From NCBI RefSeq assembly GCF_004345365.1, contig NZ_SLVF01000001.1:620001-684000 (forward strand): a DNA stretch of 64,000 nucleotides. Reading direction: 5' to 3'. How positions within the stretch are numbered: position 1 is the stretch's first letter; every line of letters starts with the position of its first letter. The notes under the pieces were generated by a model. It worked only from the letters and a program-made list of their open reading frames with translations, made no database searches and was not told the DNA's origin. Below, one piece after another: positions 11,221 to 18,748 of this stretch. The stretch comes from Kribbella sp. VKM Ac-2568. Lineage in GTDB: Bacteria > Actinomycetota > Actinomycetes > Propionibacteriales > Kribbellaceae. The translations under genes were made by a program, and so were the position numbers.

Positions 11221-11293
11221 CTAGGCAGTCCCTAGTGCCGCCGGTACGCCGTACGCCGCGTCTAGGTAGTCCCGAATCGCCCTAGGTGGTCCC
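11221..11293. promoter_or_regulatory. Three CTAGGYRGTCCC boxes, helically phased
   Basis: CTAGGCAGTCCC (11221-11232), CTAGGTAGTCCC (11262-11273) and CTAGGTGGTCCC (11282-11293) lie in the same orientation with start-to-start distances of 41 and 20 bp, close to 4 and 2 turns of B-DNA. They sit upstream of copy A and of the tiny-gene/LAL operon. Regularly spaced boxes on one DNA face are typical of an activator-bound promoter. The LAL protein itself is the obvious candidate (inference). Confidence 0.6.
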
Positions 11294-11301
11294 ACAAACG
11301 G

Positions 11302-11340
11302 CAGCGCGGCCGGGTTCCGGGAGGAACCTCGGCCGCGCTG
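11302..11340 (-). terminator. Hairpin terminator after paralogue 3
   Basis: A long inverted repeat (arms 11302-11318 and 11323-11340, CAGCGCGGCC.GGTTCC against GGAACC.CGGCCGCGCTG, with a bulge and GGGA loop) lies 30 nt downstream of the 53-aa gene on the minus strand. It separates that gene from the CTAGG boxes of the next transcription unit. Confidence 0.65.
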
Positions 11341-11370
11341 GGCGAAAGGGGACGGGCGGTGACCTTGCCA

Positions 11371-11532
11371 TCACATCGCGTGCCTGGCCAGGACCGCCGG
11401 GGCGCAGGGCATCTGCGCCACCGGCTTGGCAGGCTTGCGCTGGAACCACCACGGACGCTGGAAGTCCCGCTTGATCCGCTCCTGGCGGTACGCCGTCTCT
11501 GCCTGAAGCGATTGCGGGGAGTAGAAGTACAT
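11371..11532 (-). CDS. Tiny basic protein, paralogue 3 (53 aa)
   Basis: The product begins [20 protein letters not shown] and then KRDFQRPWWFQRKP. The core [12 protein letters not shown] is identical to paralogue 1. GGAGG lies 5 nt before the ATG. It has its own leader copy (11551-11608) and its own terminator (11302-11340), so it is a separate transcript from the other two. C-terminal sequence is unlike the paralogues and contains one Cys. No known family recognised. Confidence 0.72.
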   Translation of the reverse strand: MYFYSPQSLQAETAYRQERIKRDFQRPWWFQRKPAKPVAQMPCAPAVLARHAM

Positions 11533-11550
11533 CGTGTCCTCCGGGAGCTG

Positions 11551-11608
11551 GTCGATGCCCACAATCTGCTCGCCTGAGGAGGACCGCCACATCGGCACAA
11601 CTCCCTAT
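11551..11608. repeat. 58-bp leader/promoter repeat, copy B
   Basis: This is the partner of 11154-11211 (54/58 identical). It ends 18 nt before the ATG of paralogue 3 and lies just downstream of the pfkB stop codon at 11616, so the promoter of paralogue 3 may extend into the pfkB 3' end. Confidence 0.7.
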
Positions 11609-11615
11609 ACGCGGC

Positions 11616-12530
11616 TCAACGGCCCCTTAGGTAGGCCTCCAGCTCGTCCCGGGTGGGCGAAGTGGCCGGTCCTCGCCGAGTGACGGCAAGGGCCGCCGCC
11701 GCATTCGCCCGGCGGGCCGCCTCGGCCGGTTCCTTGCCGTCGGCAATCCCCGCGAGGAACGTCCCCGAGTGCGCGTCACCGGCACCATTGAGATCCACCG
11801 CCTCGACCGCGAACCCATCGATATGACGGACCTCAGCACCCCGTACTGCGAGGAAGCAGCCGGCTGCTCCGGTCCGGACGAGCACATCGGCACGCCCGGT
11901 ACGCCGGACCAGGGAGCGGGCCGCTTCGAGAGGTTCGGCGAGACCCGTCACCGCGGTGGCTTCGCCGGCGTTGCAGCTCCACCAGTCGGCCCGGGCGAAC
12001 ACTGCTTCGAGCGCGGCTTCGGGAATCTCGGCAACCAACGGTCCCGGGTCGAAGAACACCGGCACGTCAGCAGAAATCGCGCCCAGCCAAGGGATCAGGG
12101 CTTCCCGGTTGGAGTCGTGCAACAGGCTGTACCCGGACAGATACACCAGGTCCCGGCCGACGACCGGATCGGGCAGATCCTCGCTCGTCAGTGTGGCCTC
12201 CGCGCCACGACTGGTGACGAAGGTGCGCTCCCCGGACGCGTCGACCAGCGTCACCACGAACCCGGTGTCCTGGTCCTCTCTTGCCGGGTGCAACAACTCC
12301 ACCCCGGCCCGTTCGAGCGCCTCCCGCGCCTGGCTGCCGAACGGCCCGGTGCCGTGCGCCCCGGCGTACAGGGTGGGGAGTCCCTGGCGGACGGCCGCGG
12401 CCATCACGTTGAAGCCGCCGCCGGCCGCGGTCGTCGTACTGGAGGCGATCACGTCACCGCCACGGGTCGGCAGGTCGCCGACGGTGAGCACCAGGTCGAT
12501 CACCACGTTGCCGAGGTGCAGCAGCCTCAT
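11616..12530 (-). CDS. PfkB-family carbohydrate (ribose/nucleoside-type) kinase
   Basis: The 304-residue protein has the PfkB N-terminal glycine signature (TAAGGGFNVMAAAVRQG, ~residues 32-48) and the C-terminal anion-hole motif VDLNGAGDAHSGTFLAG with catalytic Asp in GAGD. Family members phosphorylate ribose, nucleosides or related sugars with ATP. The ATG at 12530 overlaps the stop of the ADP-ribosylglycohydrolase gene (ATGA), which fixes the start and shows coupling. As last gene of the five-gene operon it would phosphorylate the sugar freed by the glycohydrolase (inference). A much longer in-frame extension is a shadow of the upstream gene. Confidence 0.88.
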   Translation of the reverse strand: MRLLHLGNVVIDLVLTVGDLPTRGGDVIASSTTTAAGGGFNVMAAAVRQGLPTLYAGAHGTGPFGSQAREALERAGVELLHPAREDQDTGFVVTLVDASGERTFVTSRGAEATLTSEDLPDPVVGRDLVYLSGYSLLHDSNREALIPWLGAISADVPVFFDPGPLVAEIPEAALEAVFARADWWSCNAGEATAVTGLAEPLEAARSLVRRTGRADVLVRTGAAGCFLAVRGAEVRHIDGFAVEAVDLNGAGDAHSGTFLAGIADGKEPAEAARRANAAAALAVTRRGPATSPTRDELEAYLRGR

Positions 12531-13543
12531 CCGGCCCGGACCTTCAGCAACTCCTCGGCGAGGTCGTCGAGCTCCAGGTCGTTGACTCCGGCAACGGTGA
12601 TCCGGGCCTGCGCGGGGAACGCCTCTTCGCCGTGACAGGCGCCGGCCACGGCCCCGGCGATCGCGGCGATGGTGTCGGTGTCCCCACCGAGCGAGGCGGC
12701 CAGCCGCACTGCGAGCCAGGGGTCGTCCGGGTAGGCGGCGAGCACGGCGAAGGCGGCCGGTACGGATTCCTGGCTCGCCAGGCTGGTGCCGACCAGGTCG
12801 TACAGGAGTGCAGACACGGCGCCCGGCCGAGGAGGGGTGTTGCCAGGCGCCGTGTCGATCAGGGAGGTGGCCCACTCGATCCGGACGGCGACGTCCGCAC
12901 CTGCCACCCAGTGGCCGCGCGGGGCGGCCTTGGTCGCGGCCCGGATCGCGAGATCGGTCGCCTCGGGGACGGTCGCGCCGTCGATCCCGGCGCTCACCGC
13001 CGCGGCGACTGCGGCTGCGGCAGCCAGCGCCAGGCCGGTGTTGTGGGTCGCGGCACTGGCGGCGACGACCCGGTCGACCAGGAGATCGAGGTCGGTGGAC
13101 GGTGTGGCGATACCGACCGGGGTGATCCGCATCGCGGCACCGTTGGTGGTGCCGTAGCGGCCGGTCTCGTCGATGTCCTTGCCCTGCAGCAGCTCGTCGA
13201 TGGCGCGCTTGGTCGACGGACCGAGGAGGTCGAGCGAGCCCCGGGCACGCATCGAGTCCTCCCACTCCAGCAGCTTCTGCGCCAGTTCCCGGCCGTCGAC
13301 CAGGCCGCCGGAGGAGACGACGAGACGGGCCAGCAAGAGGGCCTGTTCGGTGTCGTCGGTGATCGCGCCGGCGGGCATGCCGGCGGCGAGCGGCTGGTCG
13401 GGCGGAGCCGGATTGAAGCCGTCGAGCACCTCGCCGTACCGCTCGAAGATGAGCGCCCTGGGCAACGACTGGGTAGGCATGCCGAGCGCATCGCCGATTG
13501 CCAGGCCGTAGAGAGCACCGGCCGCGCGGGAGGTAGCTGTCAC
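12527..13543 (-). CDS. ADP-ribosylglycohydrolase family protein
   Basis: The 338-residue all-alpha protein carries the family metal-binding motifs: GLAIGDALGMPTQS near the N-terminus, AGAITDDTEQALLLA, and a C-terminal ASLGGDTDTIAAIAGAVAGA where the GGDTDT aspartates bind two Mg ions. Relatives cleave N-glycosidic ribosyl bonds. It overlaps both neighbours by 4 nt. Being between a GntR regulator, a PfkB kinase, an NCS1 permease and a nicotinamidase-like hydrolase, it probably acts on a small imported N-riboside rather than on ADP-ribosylated protein (inference). Confidence 0.9.
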   Translation of the reverse strand: MTATSRAAGALYGLAIGDALGMPTQSLPRALIFERYGEVLDGFNPAPPDQPLAAGMPAGAITDDTEQALLLARLVVSSGGLVDGRELAQKLLEWEDSMRARGSLDLLGPSTKRAIDELLQGKDIDETGRYGTTNGAAMRITPVGIATPSTDLDLLVDRVVAASAATHNTGLALAAAAAVAAAVSAGIDGATVPEATDLAIRAATKAAPRGHWVAGADVAVRIEWATSLIDTAPGNTPPRPGAVSALLYDLVGTSLASQESVPAAFAVLAAYPDDPWLAVRLAASLGGDTDTIAAIAGAVAGACHGEEAFPAQARITVAGVNDLELDDLAEELLKVRAG

Positions 13544-14259
13544 CGGCCGGCCTCGCTGTAGTTCAGGTTCAGCTCGAAGTGCCGGGGGTCGAGCAGGCTG
13601 TCGACCTGCTCGGCGAACCGGTTGTCGGCGGTCCAGCTGGTCCGCTGGGTGTGCAGGAACCAGGTGCCCTCGGGCCGGTCGAGCAGAGCGGCCTCGTCGC
13701 GATCGAGGGGGCGCCCGCGCAGCCGCTGCTCGCCGTGGTCCAGGTGCAGCCCGGCTCGGCTCAGCGTGGCGGTGATGGAGTCGTTGTCGAGACCGCGCTC
13801 GGGCAGGTCGCGGAGTTCCTCGATGGCCGGCACCCGGCTGTGCTCGATCGAGATCGCCTCACCGCCGACGATCACCCGCACCCGCTGGATCACGATCACG
13901 TCGGGGGAGTCGAGGTCGAGCCGGTCGGCCAGCTCTTCGTCCCGCTCCCGCGCCAGCCTCAGCACCCGGACCTGGGTCTCGATGCCCTGCTCGGCCAGCG
14001 CGTGGGTCCAGCCGAGCCGGTCGTCCAGCGGCCGTCCGTCGAACAGCACGAACGACCCCTTGCCGGTGCGAGTGGTGATCAGCCCGTCCTCGTTCAGTAC
14101 TGCGAGCGCGGAGCGGACGGTGTTCCGGCTGACGGAGAACCGCTTCGCCAGTTCGAGCTCCCCGGGCAACTGGGTGCCGCGCTCCACCCGGCCCGAGCGG
14201 ATCTCCCGGGCCAGGATGGAGGCGATCCGCTCGTGCTTGAGGTTCACTCCACGGATCAC
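13540..14259 (-). CDS. GntR/HutC-family transcriptional regulator
   Basis: The 239-residue protein has an N-terminal winged helix (LPGELELAKRFSVSRNTVRS) and a C-terminal UTRA ligand domain (from ~residue 85), the HutC layout. The GTG at 14259 overlaps the stop of the isochorismatase-like gene (GTGA) and is preferred over a second GTG four codons later. Lying inside the operon it probably controls, it is likely a ligand-relieved repressor. Repeats upstream of the first gene (16322-16343) are candidate operators. Confidence 0.88.
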   Translation of the reverse strand: MIRGVNLKHERIASILAREIRSGRVERGTQLPGELELAKRFSVSRNTVRSALAVLNEDGLITTRTGKGSFVLFDGRPLDDRLGWTHALAEQGIETQVRVLRLARERDEELADRLDLDSPDVIVIQRVRVIVGGEAISIEHSRVPAIEELRDLPERGLDNDSITATLSRAGLHLDHGEQRLRGRPLDRDEAALLDRPEGTWFLHTQRTSWTADNRFAEQVDSLLDPRHFELNLNYSEAGR

Positions 14260-14807
14260 TGGCGCTCCGGGGTGAGCTGGGCGCGGATCTCGTCGACCGT
14301 GACGACCTCCAGCATCGGCGCGTAGAGCCGCAGGATGTCGAGGGTCTTCTGGTGGCTCGCCTCGTCCACTCCGGCGCACGCGTCCGCGACGACCCGGACG
14401 TGCGCACCGGCATCCAGCGCCGCCAGGGCCGTGGTCAGCACGCAGCAGTCGGTGGTCACACCGGACAGGACGAGCTCCCCGCCCGGTCCGACCGCTTCGG
14501 CGAGCTCCGGTCCCCACTTGCCGAAGGTGGTCTTGTCGAGCGTCGGTGCGCCGGCGAACTCGTCCACCAGCTGATAGGCGTACGACGTGGGTGGCTGCAG
14601 GGCGAACGGCCACTGCTCGTAGTACGGGATCCAGGAGCCGGTGGGCTCGTCGGGAGCGATGAACCGGGTGAAGATCACGTGCGGCGAGAGGAGCTCGACC
14701 AACTCCTGGGTCGGCTTGATCACTCGCTGGAAGTCCGGTGTGGCCCAGCGGCTGTCGGGCTCCGCGAAGATCTTCTGCAGATCGATCAGGACCAGAACGG
14801 GTGCCAT
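14256..14807 (-). CDS. Isochorismatase-like / nicotinamidase-type cysteine hydrolase
   Basis: The 183-residue alpha/beta hydrolase shows the family triad: D9 (VLIDLQ), K92 (LDKTTFGKWG) and C122 in GVTTDCCVLTTA. The family hydrolyses amides or enol ethers (nicotinamide, N-carbamoyl compounds, isochorismate). The start overlaps the permease stop by one base (TGATG). The operon context favours amide hydrolysis of an imported base or riboside. Substrate not determinable. Confidence 0.87.
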   Translation of the reverse strand: MAPVLVLIDLQKIFAEPDSRWATPDFQRVIKPTQELVELLSPHVIFTRFIAPDEPTGSWIPYYEQWPFALQPPTSYAYQLVDEFAGAPTLDKTTFGKWGPELAEAVGPGGELVLSGVTTDCCVLTTALAALDAGAHVRVVADACAGVDEASHQKTLDILRLYAPMLEVVTVDEIRAQLTPERQ

Positions 14808-16300
14808 CAGACCTCCTGGCTGCTCAGCTGCTCACGCGCCTGTCCCTGCTCCTGCTGGCGCACCTGCGAGCGGCCGGCGAACAACTGGACCAGGAACGCC
14901 GCGACCAGGGCGAACAGCACGCCCAGGTTGGCGAACGCCCAGGTGCCTTCCTTGCCGCCCAGTCCGAGCGGCTCGAGCAGGTAGCCCTGCCAGGTCAGCC
15001 AGTGCGCTGCGCTGTTGGTGACCAGGCCCCAGCCGATCACGGTGACGACCAGCATGGTTGCTACGGGCAACCACCGGATGTCGCCGTACCGGCCGGTGGG
15101 ATCGAAGAGGGCGGTCTCGTCGTAGTCGCGCCGGCGGCTGGCGAGATCGGCCAGCATGATGCCGCACCAGGCGGCGACCGGGACGCCGAGCGTGATCAGG
15201 AACCCCTGGAACTGGCCGAGGAACTCGTCCCCGAAGAACACCACGTAGACGGTGCCGGCGATCATCACGATGCCGTCAATGAAGGCCGCCACGTACCGCG
15301 GCACGGGCAGCCCGAGCGAGAGCAGGGCGAGGCCCGACGAGTAGATGTCCAGCACCGCGCCGCCGACCAGGCCGAGCACGGCCACGATCACGAACGGCAC
15401 CAGGAACCAGGTGGGCAGGGCCTCGGCCAGCGCGCCGATCGGGTCGGCCGCGATCGCGTCGCTGAGGTCGGTCGAGGATCCCGCCAGCAGCAGGCCGAAG
15501 ATCAGCAGTACGAGCGGTGCGATCGAGGAGCCGAATGTGGTCCAGCCGACCACGCCGCGGCTGGAGGCCGAGCGGGGCAGGTAGCGGGAGTAGTCGGCCG
15601 CCGCGTTCACCCAGCCGAGGCCGAAGCCGGTCATCAGGAACACCAGCGCCCCGATCACCTCCTGGCTCGAACCGCTCGGCAGCGAGGAGACGGTGCTCCA
15701 GTCGACCTGGTCCGCGACGAGCGCGATGTAGACCACGGTGAGCACGCCGGTGACGATCGTGATGATGGTCTGGGCGCGCATGATCAGGTCGAACCCGAGC
15801 ACGCCGCAGGCGACGATCAGGGTCCCGACCACGACCAGCGCGATCACCTTGGTGATGTCGCCGCCGCCCCAGCCGAGCCGCTCGAACACGGTCGCGGTGG
15901 CCAGCGTCGCGAGGATCGTCAGCACGGTCTCCCAGCCGACGGTGAGCAGCCAGGACACGAGCGAGGGGAGTTTGTTGCCCCGGACCCCGAACGCGGCCCG
16001 GCTCAGCACCATCGTCGGCGCCGAGCCGCGCTTGCCGGCCAGCGCGACCAGCCCGCAGAGCAGGAACGAGAAGACGATTCCGATCACGCCGGCGACCGCC
16101 GCCTGCCAGAACGAGATCCCGAAGCTGAGCGCGAAGGCGCCGTAGCTCAGCCCGAGGACGGAAACGTTGGCGCCGAACCAGGGCCAGAACAGCTGGCTCG
16201 GGGTGCCCTTGCGGTCGGCGTCATCGATGACGTTGAGACCGTTGCTCTCCACCGCGAACGTTCGCGGCTCGACTGCGTCCGACTGCACTCGATCGGCCAT
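14807..16300 (-). CDS. NCS1-family (cytosine/purine/hydantoin) permease
   Basis: The 497-residue membrane protein has about twelve hydrophobic segments and NCS1 features, including FWPWFGANVSVLGLSYG near the first helix, SRAAFGVRGNKLPS, and the NAAADYSRYLPR motif after helix 6. NCS1 proteins import nucleobases, allantoin, hydantoins or related compounds with Na+ or H+. It is the first gene of the operon, with the likely promoter just upstream at 16310-16345. The Gln/Glu-rich C-terminal tail is cytoplasmic. Confidence 0.9.
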   Translation of the reverse strand: MADRVQSDAVEPRTFAVESNGLNVIDDADRKGTPSQLFWPWFGANVSVLGLSYGAFALSFGISFWQAAVAGVIGIVFSFLLCGLVALAGKRGSAPTMVLSRAAFGVRGNKLPSLVSWLLTVGWETVLTILATLATATVFERLGWGGGDITKVIALVVVGTLIVACGVLGFDLIMRAQTIITIVTGVLTVVYIALVADQVDWSTVSSLPSGSSQEVIGALVFLMTGFGLGWVNAAADYSRYLPRSASSRGVVGWTTFGSSIAPLVLLIFGLLLAGSSTDLSDAIAADPIGALAEALPTWFLVPFVIVAVLGLVGGAVLDIYSSGLALLSLGLPVPRYVAAFIDGIVMIAGTVYVVFFGDEFLGQFQGFLITLGVPVAAWCGIMLADLASRRRDYDETALFDPTGRYGDIRWLPVATMLVVTVIGWGLVTNSAAHWLTWQGYLLEPLGLGGKEGTWAFANLGVLFALVAAFLVQLFAGRSQVRQQEQGQAREQLSSQEV

Positions 16301-16321
16301 CCGCTCTCCAACCCGAAACGG

Positions 16322-16343
16322 ACCTGTTCAGTCCTGTCCAATC
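16322..16343. promoter_or_regulatory. Candidate GntR operator / promoter of the permease operon
   Basis: Two 10-bp direct repeats, CCTGTTCAGT and CCTGTCCAAT (plus strand; minus strand ATTGGACAGG-ACTGAACAGG), lie 20-45 nt upstream of the permease start, spaced one helical turn apart. They are a candidate site for the GntR protein of the operon. The exact operator is not established. Confidence 0.4.
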
Positions 16344-16429
16344 ACGCTATTCGCGGATCCGGGCAGGGTCAAGGACGTTGCCGGGGCCGGTTCGAGGACG
16401 ATGATGGGAGCCCGACGGAGAGGACGAAC

Positions 16430-17281
16430 ATGCCGGTCAGTGCTGCTGTGGACGGGTTCTCGTTGACCTATGACAGGGACGGGGAGGGGCCTGCTGTCGT
16501 CCTGCTGCACGGCTGGCCCGGGGATCGGACGGACTACCGGGTGCTCGCGCCGATGCTGGTGGAGCACGGGTTCGAGGTGGTGGTGCCGGATCTGCGGGGC
16601 TTCGGGGACTCCGACAAGCACGCGGTCGACCCGACCGCGCAGTACGACGTGGCGGCGCAGGCGCGGAGTGTGGTCGGGCTGGTCGAGGAGCTCGAGCTGG
16701 AGCGCCCGGTCTTCGCCGGGTACGACGTCGGCAGCCGCATCTCGCAGGGGATCGCGCGGAGCCGGCCCGACCTGGTTCGCGGACTGGTGGTGGCTCCGCC
16801 GCTGCCGGGGATCGGGAAGCGGGTGTTCTCCGAGCATGCGCAGGCGGAGTTCTGGTACCAGGCGTTCCACCGGCTGCCCGTGATCGAGGAACTGATCGAC
16901 GGGAACCCCGAGGCGGTCCGGTCGTATCTGCGGCACTTCTGGACGCACTGGTCGGGGCCCAGGTTCGAGCCGGAGCTGGATCACCTGGTGGACGTCTACT
17001 CGAAGCCGGGCGCGTTCACGGCGTCGATCAACTGGTACCGGGCGGGTGCCGGGTCCGTCGCCACCTCGGCCAAGGAGATGGCTCCTGCGTCGTACGACCG
17101 GATCGCCGTACCGACGGTGGTGCTGTGGCCCGAGTTCGACCCGCTGTTCCCGCGGGCGTGGTCGGACCGCCTCGACGACTTCTTCAGCGACGAGCGGCTG
17201 CGGTTCGTCGATGGTGTCGGGCACTACGCGCCGCTGGAGTACCCGGAGACCCTCGCGGAGGAGATTGTCGGACTAGGCTGA
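16430..17281 (+). CDS. Alpha/beta hydrolase, epoxide hydrolase / haloalkane dehalogenase-like
   Basis: The 283-residue protein has the oxyanion-hole motif LLHGWPGD and the nucleophile elbow [13 protein letters not shown] with Asp, not Ser, at the nucleophile position. Asp there is the mark of epoxide hydrolases and dehalogenases. The acid and His are expected in [10 protein letters not shown] and [12 protein letters not shown] cap domain lies at ~residues 130-215. GGAGAGGA precedes the ATG at 16430; longer upstream frames are antisense to the permease. It ends 4 nt before nuoB and could be co-transcribed with it. Substrate unknown. Confidence 0.85.
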   Translation: MPVSAAVDGFSLTYDRDGEGPAVVLLHGWPGDRTDYRVLAPMLVEHGFEVVVPDLRGFGDSDKHAVDPTAQYDVAAQARSVVGLVEELELERPVFAGYDVGSRISQGIARSRPDLVRGLVVAPPLPGIGKRVFSEHAQAEFWYQAFHRLPVIEELIDGNPEAVRSYLRHFWTHWSGPRFEPELDHLVDVYSKPGAFTASINWYRAGAGSVATSAKEMAPASYDRIAVPTVVLWPEFDPLFPRAWSDRLDDFFSDERLRFVDGVGHYAPLEYPETLAEEIVGLG

Positions 17282-17285
17282 GCCC

Positions 17286-17912
17286 ATGCCTGACAGTCCT
17301 GTCCACCTGCCGACGCCGACGGTCCGGCCGGTCGTGGGCGCGCTGGCCAAACTCGCGCCCGAGCCGGTGCGGTACCTGCTGAACTGGGGCCGCAAGTATT
17401 CGCTGTGGGTGTTCAACTTCGGCCTGGCCTGCTGCGCGATCGAGTTCATCGCGGCGTCGATGGGGCGGCACGACTTCATCCGGCTCGGGGTGATCCCGTT
17501 CGCGCCCGGGCCACGGCAGGCCGACCTGATGGTCGTCTCGGGCACGGTGACGGACAAGATGGCGCCGGCGATCAAGCGGCTGTACGACCAGATGCCGGAG
17601 CCGAAGTACGTGATCTCGTTCGGCTCCTGCTCGAACTCGGGCGGGCCCTACTGGGACTCGTACTGCGTGACGAAGGGCGTCGACCAGATCATCCCGGTGG
17701 ACGTGTACGTGCCGGGCTGCCCGCCGCGGCCGGAGGCGTTGCTGCAGGGCATCCTCAAGCTGCAGGAGAAGATCGCCGGCGAGAACGTCACCAGCCGGTA
17801 CGAGCCGTCCGCGCAGGCCTTGACCCGCGGTCTGGTGTCGCCGCCGGCTCTCGGTACTTCGGCTTCGGCTTCGGCTGATGCTTCGGCTACGGCTTCGGTG
17901 GAGCCGCGGTGA
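17286..17912 (+). CDS. nuoB: NADH-quinone oxidoreductase subunit B, with a low-complexity C-terminal tail
   Basis: The 208-residue subunit holds the N2 [4Fe-4S] cluster that reduces quinone. All four ligands are present: C49 and C50 ([10 protein letters not shown]), C115 (GSCSNSGG) and C145 ([13 protein letters not shown]). Typical NuoB is ~160-185 aa. Here the last ~40 residues are a Ser/Ala-rich tail ([14 protein letters not shown]) encoded by imperfect GGCTTC repeats. nuoC follows with a GTGA overlap. The upstream gene is a hydrolase, not nuoA, so the usual nuoAB order is broken. Confidence 0.93.
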   Translation: MPDSPVHLPTPTVRPVVGALAKLAPEPVRYLLNWGRKYSLWVFNFGLACCAIEFIAASMGRHDFIRLGVIPFAPGPRQADLMVVSGTVTDKMAPAIKRLYDQMPEPKYVISFGSCSNSGGPYWDSYCVTKGVDQIIPVDVYVPGCPPRPEALLQGILKLQEKIAGENVTSRYEPSAQALTRGLVSPPALGTSASASADASATASVEPR

Positions 17913-18748
17913 GCGACGACGCGGTCGGGGCCCTGGTCCAGGCGGGGATCGCCGCGGTCAAGGCCGAGAGCTTCGGCCCGGCGGCGGTCGACGTACCGGT
18001 CGAGTCGTGGGTCGCGGCGCACGAAGTGCTGCGGGACGAGGTCGGGCTGACCTTCTTCGACTTCCTGACCGCGAGCGACGAACTGAACGACGGGTTCCGG
18101 ATCGTCACGCATCTCGCGGACTTCTGGGGTGGTGCGCACGTCGACCACCTGCTCGTGCGCACGCTGGTCCCGCGCGCGACGCCGCGACTCGCCTCGCTGA
18201 GCGGCCTGTACTCCGGGGCGAACTGGCACGAGCGGGAGACGTTCGAGATGTTCGGGATCACCTTCGACGACCATCCGAACCTGATCCCCTTGTTGTTGCC
18301 GGACGGGTTCGAGGGCAATCCGCTGCGCAAGGAGTTCGTCCTCGCCTCCCGCGTCGCCAAGCCCTGGCCGGGCGCGAAGGAGCCGGGCGAGTCCGACCAC
18401 GCCCCGAAGGCCGGAGCCCCGAGCCGCCGCCGCACGTTGCCACCGGGCGTCCCCGACCCGGAGTCCTGGGGACCTCGCCCGCCGGGCAGCCCCGACCCCG
18501 ATCCTCTGGCGCCCGCGCTCTCCGCCGCCACCCCGGCCCGCCCCCGCCGCGGCGCAGGCGAACGCCGTACCGCCAAGCAGGCCGAGGCGGCGCCCGCCAC
18601 CGACGCACCACCGGCTACTGATGCGCCGTCGGCCACCGACGCACCGCCGGCCGCCGACGCAGGACCCGCAACGGAGGCAGGACCCGCCGGTGAAGGAGCG
18701 CCTGCCAAGCCGGAGTCGCAGGGTGAGCAGGGCGATTCGTCGTCGTGA
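17909..18748 (+). CDS. nuoC: NADH-quinone oxidoreductase subunit C, with a long Ala/Pro-rich extension
   Basis: Residues ~1-150 form the 30-kDa subunit fold. [20 protein letters not shown] followed by [15 protein letters not shown] then NPLRKEF is the family signature. The remaining ~125 residues are a repetitive Ala/Pro/Asp-rich tail ([20 protein letters not shown]), likely disordered. It overlaps nuoB (GTGA at 17909) and the next gene (GTGA at 18745). NuoC normally binds NuoD; no nuoD follows, and none is in the window. Confidence 0.9.
   Translation: MSDDAVGALVQAGIAAVKAESFGPAAVDVPVESWVAAHEVLRDEVGLTFFDFLTASDELNDGFRIVTHLADFWGGAHVDHLLVRTLVPRATPRLASLSGLYSGANWHERETFEMFGITFDDHPNLIPLLLPDGFEGNPLRKEFVLASRVAKPWPGAKEPGESDHAPKAGAPSRRRTLPPGVPDPESWGPRPPGSPDPDPLAPALSAATPARPRRGAGERRTAKQAEAAPATDAPPATDAPSATDAPPAADAGPATEAGPAGEGAPAKPESQGEQGDSSS

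Noticed and set aside
11120..11598. Longer starts (MPMWRSSS...) for the two tiny genes
   Set aside because: These starts lie in the duplicated 58-bp leader and lack a ribosome binding site, whereas strong GGAGG sequences precede the internal ATGs.
12531..13265. N-terminal extension of the PfkB gene
   Set aside because: It translates the ADP-ribosylglycohydrolase gene in a wrong frame. The ATGA overlap at 12527-12530 sets the start.
14738..16429. Upstream extension of the epoxide-hydrolase-like gene through the permease region
   Set aside because: The added ~560 residues are antisense to the NCS1 permease. The start at 16430 has a ribosome binding site and begins the fold.
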